DNA from: Amphiura filiformis
Lineage: Eukaryota; Echinodermata; Ophiuroidea; Amphilepidida; Amphiuridae
NCBI RefSeq assembly: GCF_039555335.1
Contig: NC_092647.1
Coordinates: forward strand, 7,513,959 to 7,577,958
Reading direction: 5' to 3'
Length of the DNA: 64,000 nucleotides
Positions within the stretch are counted from its first letter, which is position 1; each line of letters starts with the position of its first letter. Positions 48,356-60,553 of the stretch are shown piece after piece. The notes below the pieces were generated by a model. It was not told the DNA's origin. It made no database searches and saw nothing but the letters and a program-made list of their open reading frames with translations. A program made the translations under genes and the position numbers.

Positions 48356-49813
48356 TGAATGATAAGCAGTTTGGTTTTCGAAACAACCATTCTACATACA
48401 TGGCAATAACACAACTAGTTGATCAGATTAATTATGCCGTTGAAAGAAATGAAACCACAATCGGAATATTTTTAAACCTATCCAAAGCCTTTGACACTAT
48501 TGGCCATAACATATTAATTCATAAATTGGAACACCATATGGTTTTCGTGGTATCGTACTTGAGTGGTTCACTAATTATCTAAGCAACAGAAAACAATATG
48601 TATATTACAACTCGTGTGAATCAGAACTTAAAGATATTATTTGCGGTACCTCAAGGTTCTATACTGGGTCCCCTATTATTCATTCTCTCTGTAAACGATA
48701 TTATCAACACATCTGATGTATTAGACTTTATATTATTCGCAGATGATACAACTATACTGTACTCACATAAAGATGTTGAAAGTAAATATCAATTAATTAA
48801 TAATGAGTTGAAAGAAATTAGTAACTGGTCAAACAAATTATCGGTAAATGCAATTAAAACAAATTACATGGGTACACCACATATGGCATCAAAAAATGGA
48901 ACAAACATAACTTAAACTCAAATATGTGTGATGTATCTCCTGGGATAATCTTAGATGGGAAAGTTCTGAACGGGTTACTAATACAATATTCCAGGGTGTA
49001 ATTATTGATGAATGTTTGACGTGGAAATACCATAATATACTCCATATCAAAAACCATCTCGCGAAATATTGGAGTTATGAACAAAATCAATTTTATGTAC
49101 CTGATCGTATTCTGTATTATTGTACTCTTGTTTTACCTTATTCAAATTATGGAATATTGATTTGGGGGTACGTGTAAAACATACTTAGATAAAATTATGA
49201 AATTACAGAAATGGGCTGTGAGGACAATAGCAAATAGTCATTATAGAAGCCATACTGCTCCCTTATTTACCAAATACAATATTTTAACTCTTGCCGACAC
49301 CTACAAACTTGAATTGGGGGTATTTATGTACAAGTACAGTAATACTGAATTACAGGGTGTATTGGATGATTTCTTTGTACTTTCCAATATTCATAATTAC
49401 CAAACGAGAAACGCTAGTAAACTCAACTTAATGAAGAACAATAAAACATTTACTGACCATGTTCGTACTGCTGGTCCAATATTATGGAATTCATTGCCAA
49501 ACCCAAAAAAAGCAACCAATTCAGTGAAACATTTCCGAAAAATTTAAAACGTAGAATTTAAATCTCAAAATATGATTAATTCTTGAGCATTGTGTTTCTC
49601 GTTTGTTTTGTTTGTTTGTTTTTATTTCTTAGTTGGTAACATTTCTTTGTTAAAGGGGGGGGGGGGGACTTCCTCTGGCCTTACTGGCCTTCTGGTCATC
49701 CCCTCCATAATTCATTGTTGTTTATTTGTTTATTAAAATAGATACTTATATTTATATTTGATTATTATGTGACTTGTTGTGAATTATGGGAAATAAATTA
49801 TCTTGTATCTTGT
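48356..49813 (+). mobile_element. 5'-truncated LINE, RT and C-terminus (copy B)
   Basis: Counterpart of 35296-36756. Here the frame from VPQGSILGPLLFIL to the FADDT box is open (48598-48915), where copy A is shifted. Two bases are lost just before VPQGS, where copy A is intact. The C-terminal frame is at 49197-49547. The 3' TTGTATC tail is shorter by about one unit. Both copies are inactive. Confidence 0.92.
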
Positions 49814-49999
49814 TTGACTTTGTGGTACATTATTCAACAACCTGGGTAATGTTAATTTTACCACTTTCAATTTGTTTCCATTTGCATAATACCCTTTGAA
49901 GTTTCCCGGTTCAATTACCATGAATACACTACACTGTGGCTCTAGCGTCACTGAACTCCATGCACTGTAGCAAATATTCACTTTGAATTTGTGACTCTG

Positions 50000-50330
50000 T
50001 AAGGTGGTACTACACCCCTGATAAATTTTTGTCAAAAAATAACTACACACTAATATCAAAAGTTATGTATATTATAGGAGCAAGGAATTACTTCACTGAA
50101 ATTTCAGTGGTTCAAGACAAGTGGTTCATTATATATTAAGAAATGAGGTACATTCAATAGGTATCTATTTTATTATCATAAATAACGTACCGCTTGTCTT
50201 CAGTCACTGAAATTCCAGTGTAGTAACTAGATTCCTTGCCTCTATAATATACATAACTTTTTGTTACCAGTGTATATATTTTTGAGAAAAATGCAAAAAT
50301 AGTCACAAATTTATCAAATTTAATCGCACT
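50000..50330. mobile_element. foldback element (copy B)
   Basis: Counterpart of 36926-37240. This copy has extra left-flank sequence (gtaaggtggtactacaccc) and lacks the tttgcatttttctt word of the left arm, so one of the two copies has a deletion. Confidence 0.65.
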
Positions 50331-51079
50331 AAAACCACATTTAATTGTGATTTTTTAGAATATAACAAGTACACAAAGCTTGTTTCACAAATTAAATTCA
50401 TTCTAGATATAAAAAAATTCAATAAAAACTAGAACTAGAGCATCGTTAGTTAATTGACCAGCATAAGAATATCCTCTATATTAACTACCCTTAAACAATC
50501 CAAAAAAAACTGTGGGAAATAGTCATGAACAGTTATGATCATTATTCGCTGGTTTATCTCTCTGTTATGCTGATGAATCGCAGTTTGCTATTATACAGCT
50601 GACCAATAATTATGGGCCGTTTTGCATTTTTATTGATCAATTTAGTCAGAAATTTTAATGGAATATTGTAATTGAAGCAATTACATGATAATATAGTGGG
50701 ATGCTTTCTCCGAGCCAATAACGTGATATGCTAAACCTAGTTACTCTTTCAGGTATTATAGTAAAACATGAAAAATTTGACACGTCTAAGTATAGATGAA
50801 AAACAGCCTCTTAAAATTCAGTAAGATGGAAATTCCATGAATGTAAAGTACAACAATAATATACTTCCTAAATTAACAAAGGAAATACTTTCAACGACCA
50901 GACATTTTGCTCTTGTCAAATATTTCATTACCTTGCCATTTTTTGTCACAAACTTAATAACTAATTAATTATTTGTCAGCACACCATAAGAGGATAACAA
51001 TTGTTTTAAACTATTGTTATTCTGAGCACAAATTTATAAATAGTAGCTGTATTATGCTTATGGATTGACATGTGTGCGT

Positions 51080-52480
51080 TCTGCTTAAACTTTTCAAGTT
51101 GTTGTCGATCATTGGCCACAGCTCTAGAGCACGGGCGTTGTCCGCAACAATTGTCTTCGCATATTTTCCCAAGTAATGTTCATTGTCCACAACTCTAAAG
51201 TAACACACATCGACCACATGCAACGACTGCAGAGTAACGATCATTAGCCACAAATCTAGAGCAACGCACATTGTCCGCAACTCTAGAGAAATCTTCATTG
51301 TCCAGCTCTAGGGTTATGAACACTGTCCGTAACTCTAGAGTAACAAGCATTGTCCACAGCTCTAGAGTAAACACATTGACCACAACTAACTGTAGAGTAA
51401 TCATCATTGTCTACATATCTCTAGAGCATTGTTGTAGAGCAGCACATTGTCCGCAACTCTAGAGTAATATTCATTTTCCACAGCTCGAGGGTAATGAACA
51501 TTGTCCGTAACTCTAGAGTAACGCGCATTGGCCATAGCTGGAGAATAGCGCATATTGTCCGCAAGCTCTAGAGTAACGACATTGACCGCTCTAGACAGCT
51601 AATTGTCTGTACTTTAGGTAATCATCATTGTCTACATCTCAAGAATAGAGCATTTGTCCGCAAATGTAGAGAGTAACGACCATTGTCCACAACTCTGGAG
51701 TAATATTCATTTAATAAATCCATTAGCTCTAGATAGGTGAAAACACAACATGTCCGCTAACTCTAGATTGAACTAATCATTGTGCCATATCTGCAATCAT
51801 AGATTGAACATACTTGTCTTTTCAAAGATACTCATCTTACAGGTGCAAGTGATCAGCGACCATTCAATCCACCGCTCTAAGTATCAGCGCAGATATGTCG
51901 ACAACTTTCACCTAGGGTAATGATAATTATAACTACATCTCAAACTGAATATTGCATTGTCTACATTGTCCGCAAATGTAGAGTAACGACCATTGTCCAC
52001 AGCTCTGGGGTATCGCGTATTGTCAGCAACTGTAGAGTATTGATCATTGTCTACAGTTTGTCTGCAACTCTGGAGCAACGACCATTGTCCACAGCTCTGG
52101 GGTATCGCGTATTGTCAGCAACTGTAGAGTATTGATCATTGTCTACAGTTTGTCTGCAACTCTAGTGTAACGATCATTGTTCTCAGCTCTAGGGGAACAC
52201 ACAGTGTCCGTAACTCTAGAGTAAAGAGCATTGTACACTTCCATAGAGCAGCACATACGGTATTGTCCTAAACTCGAGAGTAATGAACATCAGCTCTAGA
52301 GAAGCTCTAAAGTCATGAAAGTAGTCTGATACTCTAGAATAGTGATCATTGTCTACAGTCTGTTTGTCTACAACTCTAGAGTAACGAACGATCATTGTTC
52401 ACAGCTTTACAGTAAGTCACATTATACGCTACTCTCGAGTTATGGATAATAGTCCATCCTTGAGAGCCACGATTTCGAGT
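51080..52480. repeat. ~26-27-bp CTCTAGAG tandem array (copy B, full length)
   Basis: About fifty diverged units of the cattgtccacagctctagagtaacgat type. Near 52005-52155 a longer stretch (acgaccattgtccacagctc through tgtctgcaactct) repeats, indicating local higher-order duplication. The CTCTAGAG centre is the best-kept part. Confidence 0.9.
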
Positions 52481-52639
52481 ATGAAACAATTGCAATATAA
52501 TTTCACAGGTATACAATCGTGAACAAAGACAAGAGGTACGGCTATGTTTCTTAAGATGTGGGTGATGTGCGTTCCACTACAGTTAGGATAAACAGTCTGA
52601 TTTCCAAGTCGCGTGCAATTTACATTTACCATGTTTACG

Positions 52640-52990
52640 TTGTTGCGATGTGCATTTCTCTAGAGTTGTCCACAAGGTTGGTCATCTTTGTGGTAATCCA
52701 AGACAATAACGCGTTCCTCTAAAGTTGTGGTAACTGTGACTGTGTGTCCATCTAGAGTAAGAGAAAATGTGAGATATTAATGTTATTGACATGTTTGGGG
52801 TCATACCTAAGCGTTCCTAACAAGAGTAAATGAAAATGTACATTCCTCTCAAATTAAGAAAATGTATCTTTTGTGATGTTCCTCTAAATGCTAAATGTGC
52901 ACCTTTTAGAATTAGCATGGTTAGGGGCAATACATGCTTTTCTCTGGAGTTTGGGAACATTTGCATTTCTCTAGAGTTATGAACAACATG
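52640..52990. repeat. degenerate opposite-strand CTCTAGAG relatives
   Basis: Words such as ctctagagttgtccaca (52659), ctctaaagttgtgg and ctctagagttatgaacaa (52972) have the order of the array unit read from the other strand. They are sparse and diverged. This suggests an old inversion at the array's right edge. Confidence 0.55.
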
Positions 52991-54387
52991 GAAATGTGTT
53001 TTACGTACTAGATTACGGATAAAAAGATTCCTATTTGGTCATTTTTATGTGATGTATAGAAAAAATAGGGCACTAAAAATACAATATAGCGCTAACGCTG
53101 CCTTCCAATTATCATAAAAATCGATAACTAGGGTTACGGGTAAAATTATTGTACTGGCACCATCACGTTATCTGTTTTCCTGCGTAATTAGGAGGCAAAT
53201 AGTTGATCTTTGAATTGCGTATCTTACAACTAATTGGTTATATCCACCCTGTTACCCGTAACACTATACAGTGTAATTAACTTTTCCTCGAGCCCGTACG
53301 GTCCTCGTCATTTCACGACGTTCTTTAATCACTCGCAAGGGAGACCTAAACCATTGCAATTTCTATGTTCTTCTTCTAACTCTGTCTTCCCTTCCTTGCC
53401 ACTTGCTAAATTGGGCAGCAATCATGAGTAGAGCTAACTAGGGTAATTTACTTCGATGAAGTGTGACAGAGCCGTTGATGAGCAAGTAAAAGACTGATGC
53501 AGAAACTAGGTCTATGACGACAGTTTTAACGTCTTGGGATGACGAGAGATAATTGGGATCATCATAGCGGTACGGTATGAAGAGGCACAAGGGGAAGACT
53601 CGGGTTGTATTAATGACGATAATCAGCCATATTGAGACGATGAGTACTGATAGTAATCATACCAGTGACGATGCCAGTGGAGACATCATCATTATGCTTT
53701 ACGCATACTAGTATTGCATGCACAATTTTCAGCAATTATTCGTTGCTGTTTTAAAATTCTTTTCAGTGCTATCAGAACTTTTGAGTAGTTACTAGGAATG
53801 TTTGTACTCATTTGAATGCATGTTGCATATAATGTACATGTGCTTATCAGAATCAACAAAAATTACATTTTTTAATATATTTTATGTACGAATTTGAAAA
53901 TATCGTCTGCAATGGCATCCATTAGCAGACGGTTAAGATGTAGTCGTGATCAGGAAGAGTCGTAAAACAGCTTTAAGAAACAACGCGCCAAAACTTCATA
54001 TCATTAAGAAATTCGTGTACGTACGTACTTCCGAAAAGTTGTTTGGATGACAATATCTGATAATGATCATTACCTTATCTACTCTCCCAAGCAAGAACGC
54101 AGTCTTTACCTTGTTAATTACACGTAGATACCTCCTTTTACTTTGAGAGAGCAGACTTGTCTTAAAAACTTCCTTTAAAGTAAGAAAGGCAGCATCTGTT
54201 TTACAGACGTTGACAATTTTACTTCACACTACCAGATTCCTATTAATGCCGACCACAAGGTTCACTGCTGCCCAGCTACTTTCTTCATACTGCAGTTACT
54301 GTCCGTTTTCCTATACACAATACACAGTGCTCTTTCCCATTGACGCGTGACCTCTACAAATAGCCTACGTTAAAAGTATGGGGATAT

Positions 54388-54698
54388 GCCTAGTTAACGT
54401 CGCTGTGTGAAAAATAACCGGCCAATATTAAAAGTACTCTTCTAAAGTTCTAGAAAATATAGTTTTGTAACATGTCCTAAATTTTTAGCTAATTTAGATG
54501 TTTGGAAATATGCGTACTTTGGTGTTTTAGTTAATGTTATAGGTAATAGTACATTGCCTAGTTAACGTCGCTGTGTGAAAAATAACCGGCCAATATTAAA
54601 AGTACTCTTCTAAAATTCTAGACAATATAGTTTTGAAACATGTCCTAAATTTTTAGCTAATTTAGATGTTTGGAAATATGCGTACTTTGATGTTTTAG
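54388..54698. repeat. direct tandem duplication, 168-bp offset
   Basis: About 142 bp starting gcctagttaacgtcgctg at 54388 recurs at 54556 with only a few substitutions, followed in each case by different sequence. No gene is involved. Confidence 0.92.
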
Positions 54699-55493
54699 GA
54701 AGGATATGTAAACGACAGATAACACCAAAAAATATAAAGAAATTATTTCCAAACCGTGTTAAGTCTGCAAACCACCATGTTTCTCATTTTCAAGAACGCT
54801 GGTTAACAATAAGCACGTATTGTCTCATTTCGTAAACAAAGACCACACAGAATTATTCTCTAGCGCTCGCTTTATAATCGTTCACCCAACTGAAAGTATA
54901 ATCCCAGCTGATTGCTCCATTGTACGTGTAAAGCAGACACATATGTTGTGTGTATTTAACCAGAGAAGATATGATTTAATCAGTTGAGCTGTTTTCAATG
55001 AGTGTTATCTTGGTTTAATAGCTTTTAATGGGGTTTAAGTCCTGCAAAGGTCGAGTTGAATTCTACTGTAGACATGACTGCATCATGTTGTGGCTACTCT
55101 AGAGTACCAGTGCAGTACCAACGCAGTACCAGTGTGTGTACTGTACGTGTGATTCTGATACACACGGGTATTCTAGAGTACCGATGAAGTAGCTGGGCAG
55201 CAGTGTACCTTAGGAATTTGGTAGTGATAGGAAATAGACTGTTTACCAAAATAAATACTCTACGTGTCAAAAGGCGGTGTCTATTATGATATTTTATTTG
55301 TATATAATGTGTTGTTACTTGAGAGTGAAGGAATCAAGGGTTGTAGTCTAACCAAGTCAAACAGGTACCAGGTAAGCCAGAGTTGAGATATTCGGGAAAA
55401 AAGTAGCAGCAACATTTAATCTCCTAACAAAAAGGTATGTGACAAAAACAATTCAAACATTTTCCATCACACATAAATAAAGCCATATGTATA

Positions 55494-55566
55494 TGATCAT
55501 TAGCTCAGGCGGTAGAGCGTCGGACTAGCAATCCGAAGGTCCCAGGTTCGAATCCTGGATGGTCAG
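55494..55566 (+). tRNA. tRNA-like cloverleaf with AGC anticodon
   Basis: Full cloverleaf: acceptor TGATCAT/ATGGTCA (one T-G pair), D arm GCTC/GAGC, anticodon stem TCGGA/TCCGA with loop CTAGCAA (AGC, Ala), variable loop AGGTC, T arm CCAGG-TTCGAAT-CCTGG. It lacks the G3-U70 pair that alanyl-tRNA synthetase needs, and its first pair is U-A, so it is unlikely to be a normal tRNA-Ala. A relative at 12542-12605 shares the 3' part and the trailing gtcagtga, which points to a tRNA-derived repeat family. Confidence 0.6.
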
Positions 55567-58018
55567 TGAGTTTATTTTATGTGTTTATGTGCGAAGGATA
55601 TCAAGATAATAAATCATTCGGATTTCCACTCTGTATTGCTCTGTAATCTGCGCGGCTCAAGGTCAGCTACAGGTACAATTGGTATGGGTCAAAAATTTTG
55701 AATTTATTTGCATTTTAGTACTTAGGAACTAAAACGAATATAAAGAACCAATGTGAATATTTTTTTATCACAAAATCACGTTAATCTTCTTCAATAACCA
55801 ATGATAACTAAATACTGCACATGCCAAATTTTGCCAAATTTCCGACTAAAAGTGTATTGTGGGAAACTTGCACACATCCTCAGTGTGCGTAGTTAAAGGA
55901 AACGTTGGCTTCAGTTATTTTATGAAATATAGCATTGGGTTTTGTTTGGTTATACTAAATTATAACTACCCAGATGTAGGTTGGTAATAAAAAAAACACC
56001 ACACGAATAGATGGGTGATTTGTCCATTTGGCCAAATATTAATCAATCCTAAAGAATAATGCTTGCCAAAATATAATTTACAACAACATTTTGACAACAT
56101 TTAAAAATTGTCTTACAGTGTTTTTTTGTTGTTGTTTTTTGGGGGTTTTTTGTTGTTGTTTTTTCATATAAACGTTTTCATTACTTTTAAATAACCCGAT
56201 ATTTAATTGCAATTACAACGTTTTGGCCAAAATCGAGTTTTTAACACATTAAGGTTACGGAGGGTGAAAATTCCACTCAACTTGTCTTTTGTTTTTTAAT
56301 TTTTATTTATGAAGTATATGTATATATTAAACATCTCAGAGATGTAGATTGAAAAAATTGTATCAACAAAGTATTTTTTAAATTATTTTTGTGTATCAAT
56401 ATTTGCTCTAGATATCCCACAGCACTAATTCTTTTTTAAAGACAGTTCTTGTTTTAAGGGGACACTACACTAAATCCTTCCGCATTTGGTGTAACTCATG
56501 GAAGAAAGAGAAGGTGTGAGGGGCTATCATTTTCTTTGGAAGGGGGATCCCAAATATACATGGGGGCCCGTGGGTTAGATTTTAAAAGGTATGCCAACAT
56601 TTCCTGTCATCCTCCCTGGCCCTGCTCTCGGCCAGCCTAACTTTGCCAATGTGGAAACTTTAAATGGCCTAGATATTATGATGCAGATTTGAATGTTTCT
56701 GTAGTGTTTCCTAAGCTTTATAAAGATGCACTGTAAATGTTTGCCAAAAACTGCTCCCCCCTCCCCCATTCTACCCTCCCCCAGGACTCATAATTATTAT
56801 GCACCTAGTTACTTTATTGTATTTTTACATGTATTTCAATGGGACATTTATTTAGTGATGTGCCCCCTTATAGTAATTATTATTCCAGTGCATGAACTGG
56901 CAACCCTATCATTTTCATTTGATTGCTAAAATCACTGAAGCATAGGCACAGTGGAGCATGAGTATTCAACCAGCACTATACTAGACAAAATCAATAAAAT
57001 AAGTACTATCACCTTGGCCCTGGCAACACTAACTAGCATTGTAAACAAGTTAGCACATGGTTTGAACATGATATAGATAGTGTGGACGTTTTGGCAGAAA
57101 TTTGTCAATTTCTGTAAGTTTTGTGAAAATCAATTGATACTTCCCATGCAGTAAGGATTATCAGTAGTAATACAGGAGCACTGCACCTGGAATATTATGG
57201 GATTGTGAATTGATACTGTGAAATAGCAGAAAATGTGAGTACTTGAAACTAAATGTGTGGATATCTCAGAACTCCATTTTGGACCATTTGGCCTGATATG
57301 CTGAGATGAAATAAATTATTTTTAATGTTTCCCGTAGCTGATTCATAAAATTTTGATATGCGTATGATAGCTGATAATTCAAAGAAATAATGTAGGAAAT
57401 AATTGTGACAATATATTGGCACACTAAATTAATAAAAAAAAAAAAAAAAAGATGACATTTACCCCATCATTTTCATTGACATTCTGTGAACATGTAAGCT
57501 TACTGTTTTAAATCAGGAGGACCTATCGAAAGAATAAATAGGTACATTATTTCATTGGGTTGTTTGTAACACATATTCGAAATCGCAATGAAATCGGACC
57601 CTCTCCCATATTTTCCTGGCCTCTTTCCCAAAAACCTCATGCTCATGAAATTGAATACAAATTGAAACACTTACAAAGTACATTTGTGTATGAGCTATGA
57701 CGTTAAAAGTATTACAATAATAATCATTAGAGTGTCAACTTTAAGATGAAGTATGATTTTTAGGCCTGCCATGTTTATTTTTTGAAAAACAAAATATTTT
57801 AGGTGGCTACGTGCAGCCAATTTGCCTACACAAAATTTCAAAATCCTGTATAACCTTAAACATTTTTGTAAACAATGTCAACCAGTGTCAACATATTTAT
57901 GCAACATATCAGGAAATTTGTTGAGGAAGAAGGCTGCCCGGAAGTGGGGCTTGGAAGAAAATAAGTAGCCTACAAAATGGCCGACGTCTTACAAAGGTTG
58001 GAAACTCAGGAATATAAT

Positions 58019-58211
58019 TGACCTTTTCGGTAAATCCCATAACCCTTTGCGAGTACACCTGAGAACTCGTCATTTGACGTCACGCCGACTTGCAATGCGC
58101 AGTAACGATGTTCGATAAGCGATGTGCGCATCGGCGCGGAGCGGCGTGACGCAGAATGACGAGTTCTTAGGTGTACTCGCAAAGGCTTATGGGATTTACC
58201 GAAAAGGTCAA
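58019..58211. mobile_element. ~193-bp MITE with ~55-bp inverted ends
   Basis: The ends pair over ttgaccttttcggtaaatcc and gcgagtacacct, continuing to gaactcgtca. The GC-richer centre (gcgcatcggcgcggagcggcg) contrasts with the AT-rich surroundings. No ORF and no clear target duplication. Confidence 0.85.
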
Positions 58212-58326
58212 TTGCAATAATAAGGTCACGTGGTTACTCCATTAAGGACATAATGACATAAAATGACAAAGACAATGTTTTAGTGTGATTCAACTTTCAA
58301 GGTCGTCGGGTGCCTTATAGGGGAGC

Positions 58327-59543
58327 CACATTATCTTTCTTTCTTCTGAATACCTCAGACCTTGAAAGATCTTTGTCTTCTAAGGGTGTTGATTTCTTCT
58401 ACCCGACACATCCGTGAATCATTGTCAGCCACCATTTCGCGGATCAATACGTGCAGAAACCAATCAAACCATTTTGCGAGCACATTTAAAGCACTTGAAC
58501 ACTTTCTGGACTAAAGTTTCAACCTCTCTGCGTTTCCGCCATTGTATTCACTGGAATACGCACATGATATCATCACAGTTATGACACCTTCCTTCCATTA
58601 CAATATGGTTAGCTTAATCTTAATCTCACACTTTAGTTCAAAAGTTCAGAATTGATCAAAAAGAAAGACAAATCTTAGTTGTAACTAACATTCTAGATGA
58701 ACTTGTTCAAAGAATATGTACAGATTTTGTTCTTGACAAGAATTTTATGCATGTTAATACAACACCATCCAGCCAGTGTTAATTATATACATATTGACCC
58801 CTTTGGGAAACATACAGGGTCTATTACTTTTCATATGGTACCCCCGAAACCTCAAAATCAGTGCATTATGGCGAGTATCTCTGAATACATCAACACCAGT
58901 GCAACATCGCTGAAAAAGAAGAATACGACACAATGTAAGTTGAACCTTGATCATGTTCATCCAATATAATAAATGTCGAATTCACATTATGTGCTAGATA
59001 TAGCACAGTGTTTTTTGCATAAAACAATTAAGATTAAGCTATAAGTTTGATCAGCTCTTAATAGGCGGGAAATGTTAGGCTTTTACCACTACGCCAAAAA
59101 GTAGACCCATGTTAAGAATTCTATTAGTTGACCTGTCTGGCCTATATTTTGTGTGTTAAAGAAAGTAGACAGAGTATAGGACTTCAATAAATAATTTGTG
59201 ATGCTTCTGGCGAGATGTCACAAGACAATTCTCAATATTTTGATATTAATCCGCCGATTACGAGCTGATCAAAGTATAATCAATGTTATGGAAGGAATGT
59301 GTCGTAACTGTGATGATATCATGTGCGTATTCCAGTGATTACAGAGAGGTTGAAACTTTAGTCCAGAAAGTGTTCAGGTGCTTTAAAAATGCTCGCAAAA
59401 TGGTTTGATTGGTTTCTGCAACGTATCAGCGCAAATGTTGGCTGAAAATGATTCACGGATGTGTTGGGTAGAAGAAATCAACATCCTTAAAAGACAAAGA
59501 TCTTACAAGGTCTGAGGGATTCAGAAGAAAGAAAGATAATGTG
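58327..59543. mobile_element. 1.2-kb element with ~275-bp terminal inverted repeats
   Basis: The left end cacattatctttctttcttc pairs with the right end, and pairing continues through ttgatttcttctaccc, cacggatgtgt words, caaaccattttgcgagca and catgatatcatcacagtta. Arms are about 58327-58602 and 59268-59543, clearly diverged. The interior (~660 bp) has a second inverted pair, agcttaatcttaat at about 58613 and attaagattaagct at about 59028. It also has a 90-codon frame at 58697-58969 without recognisable domains. It is a long-TIR DNA element or foldback; no transposase seen. Confidence 0.85.
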
Positions 59544-60094
59544 AGGAAAGATCAACTTTGTATCTTTTTATTGTACAAAAAGAAAGAAAAAAATCCATCG
59601 GGACGGTGCTCTACACACCATCTTTAAATACTAACTATTTAAAACTACCATGCTTTCATGGTTTTTCATCTTTGTCAACATGTGCATGTGATTGCAAGTG
59701 TGCAACACAAGATTTGTTAACACCACTGGTGCAAAATAATTGTTTATTGGTTTTCATTTGAAACATTCTGCTACGCCACTTTTACCGATACATTTGATTA
59801 CACAAAATAAATACTCAATTTGTTTTCAATACCTTCCTTGTTATGGTAAACAATTAATGATAATGAAACGCAATACTTGGAGTTTATCACCCATCACCTT
59901 GTAATGGATCAAGGATTACATGGTCTTTTCAAAATAGTTCATGGTTATGATTTTTCTCACTTAAATACTATTATTGTATTAATTGTAATTATTATGATAA
60001 GGCAGATATGAGATATGAACCAGCGTGACAGTGAACAAAATGAAATACAAAATTCATAATATAGTCAGTGTAAGACCATTTTTCAGAAACTTAA

Positions 60095-60553
60095 AGCCAT
60101 ATTATAACATTTGTTGAGGAGGACGCCCTCACTGATTTTTAAAATTCATTTTTACACGATTATATTGTACTTTATTAAACCAATATACCCTGCAAAATCA
60201 AGACTCTAGGTGCTGTAGTTTTGTCAAAATCCGAGATTTTGAATAAAACAATGGAACCGGCGTCTTATTATTACGATGGAATTATTAGTCGAACGCATAC
60301 ACGATGTTCATAACACACAGTACGTACACGGCATGCGGGACGGTGCTCTACACAACAAAGGGACGTACCATAACATGACCGAAGGAGTGGTACGCATTGG
60401 CGACATAATGCGCTGGTAGTAAATTCCCATTTTCTTTGCTTTGCCGTAGTTGTTCGGCTCAAAAATAAAAGGGGATATATCTGACAGTAAAAACTAACAT
60501 TTGATGGCAAAGAAATGCTAATCTATTTTGTATGAAAATGTTATAATATGGCT
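60095..60553. mobile_element. 459-bp TTAA-flanked element
   Basis: Ends AGCCATATTATAACATTT and AAATGTTATAATATGGCT are perfect inverted repeats of 18 bp, flanked by TTAA at 60091-60094 and 60554-60557. Unlike the other TTAA elements the arms do not pair deeply. The interior is GC-richer near 60250-60410. No transposase frame, so it is a non-autonomous piggyBac-like element, third family in the window. Confidence 0.85.

Larger units (their letters stand above)
38677..51565. repeat. 12.9-kb duplicated segment, copy B
   Basis: Begins with aactcacagtccatttcg immediately after the gap, matching 25693 onwards, and matches copy A up to its last bases at 38476. It then continues through the tandem array where copy A stops. 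Copy-specific changes include a ~36-bp tandem duplication near 40575-40620, about 35 extra bases near 45000-45030 and a G13 run at about 49655. Confidence 0.95.
53000..58015. other. unique tract with a short direct duplication and a tRNA-like copy
   Basis: Besides the features at 54388-54698 and 55494-55566, I see only simple sequence (TTTTTTGTTGTT near 56118-56165 and A17 near 57434-57450). Open frames at 53234-53431 and 56726-56929 have no recognisable domain. No gene is called. Confidence 0.55.

Noticed and set aside
49655-49667. G13 run as a G-quadruplex
   Set aside because: Copy A has only GGG at this point; a homopolymer slip or sequencing error is a simpler explanation.
53234-53431. 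65-codon plus ORF and an overlapping minus frame
   Set aside because: Both are open over a short GC-richer stretch, neither has splice or domain support, and I could not choose between them.
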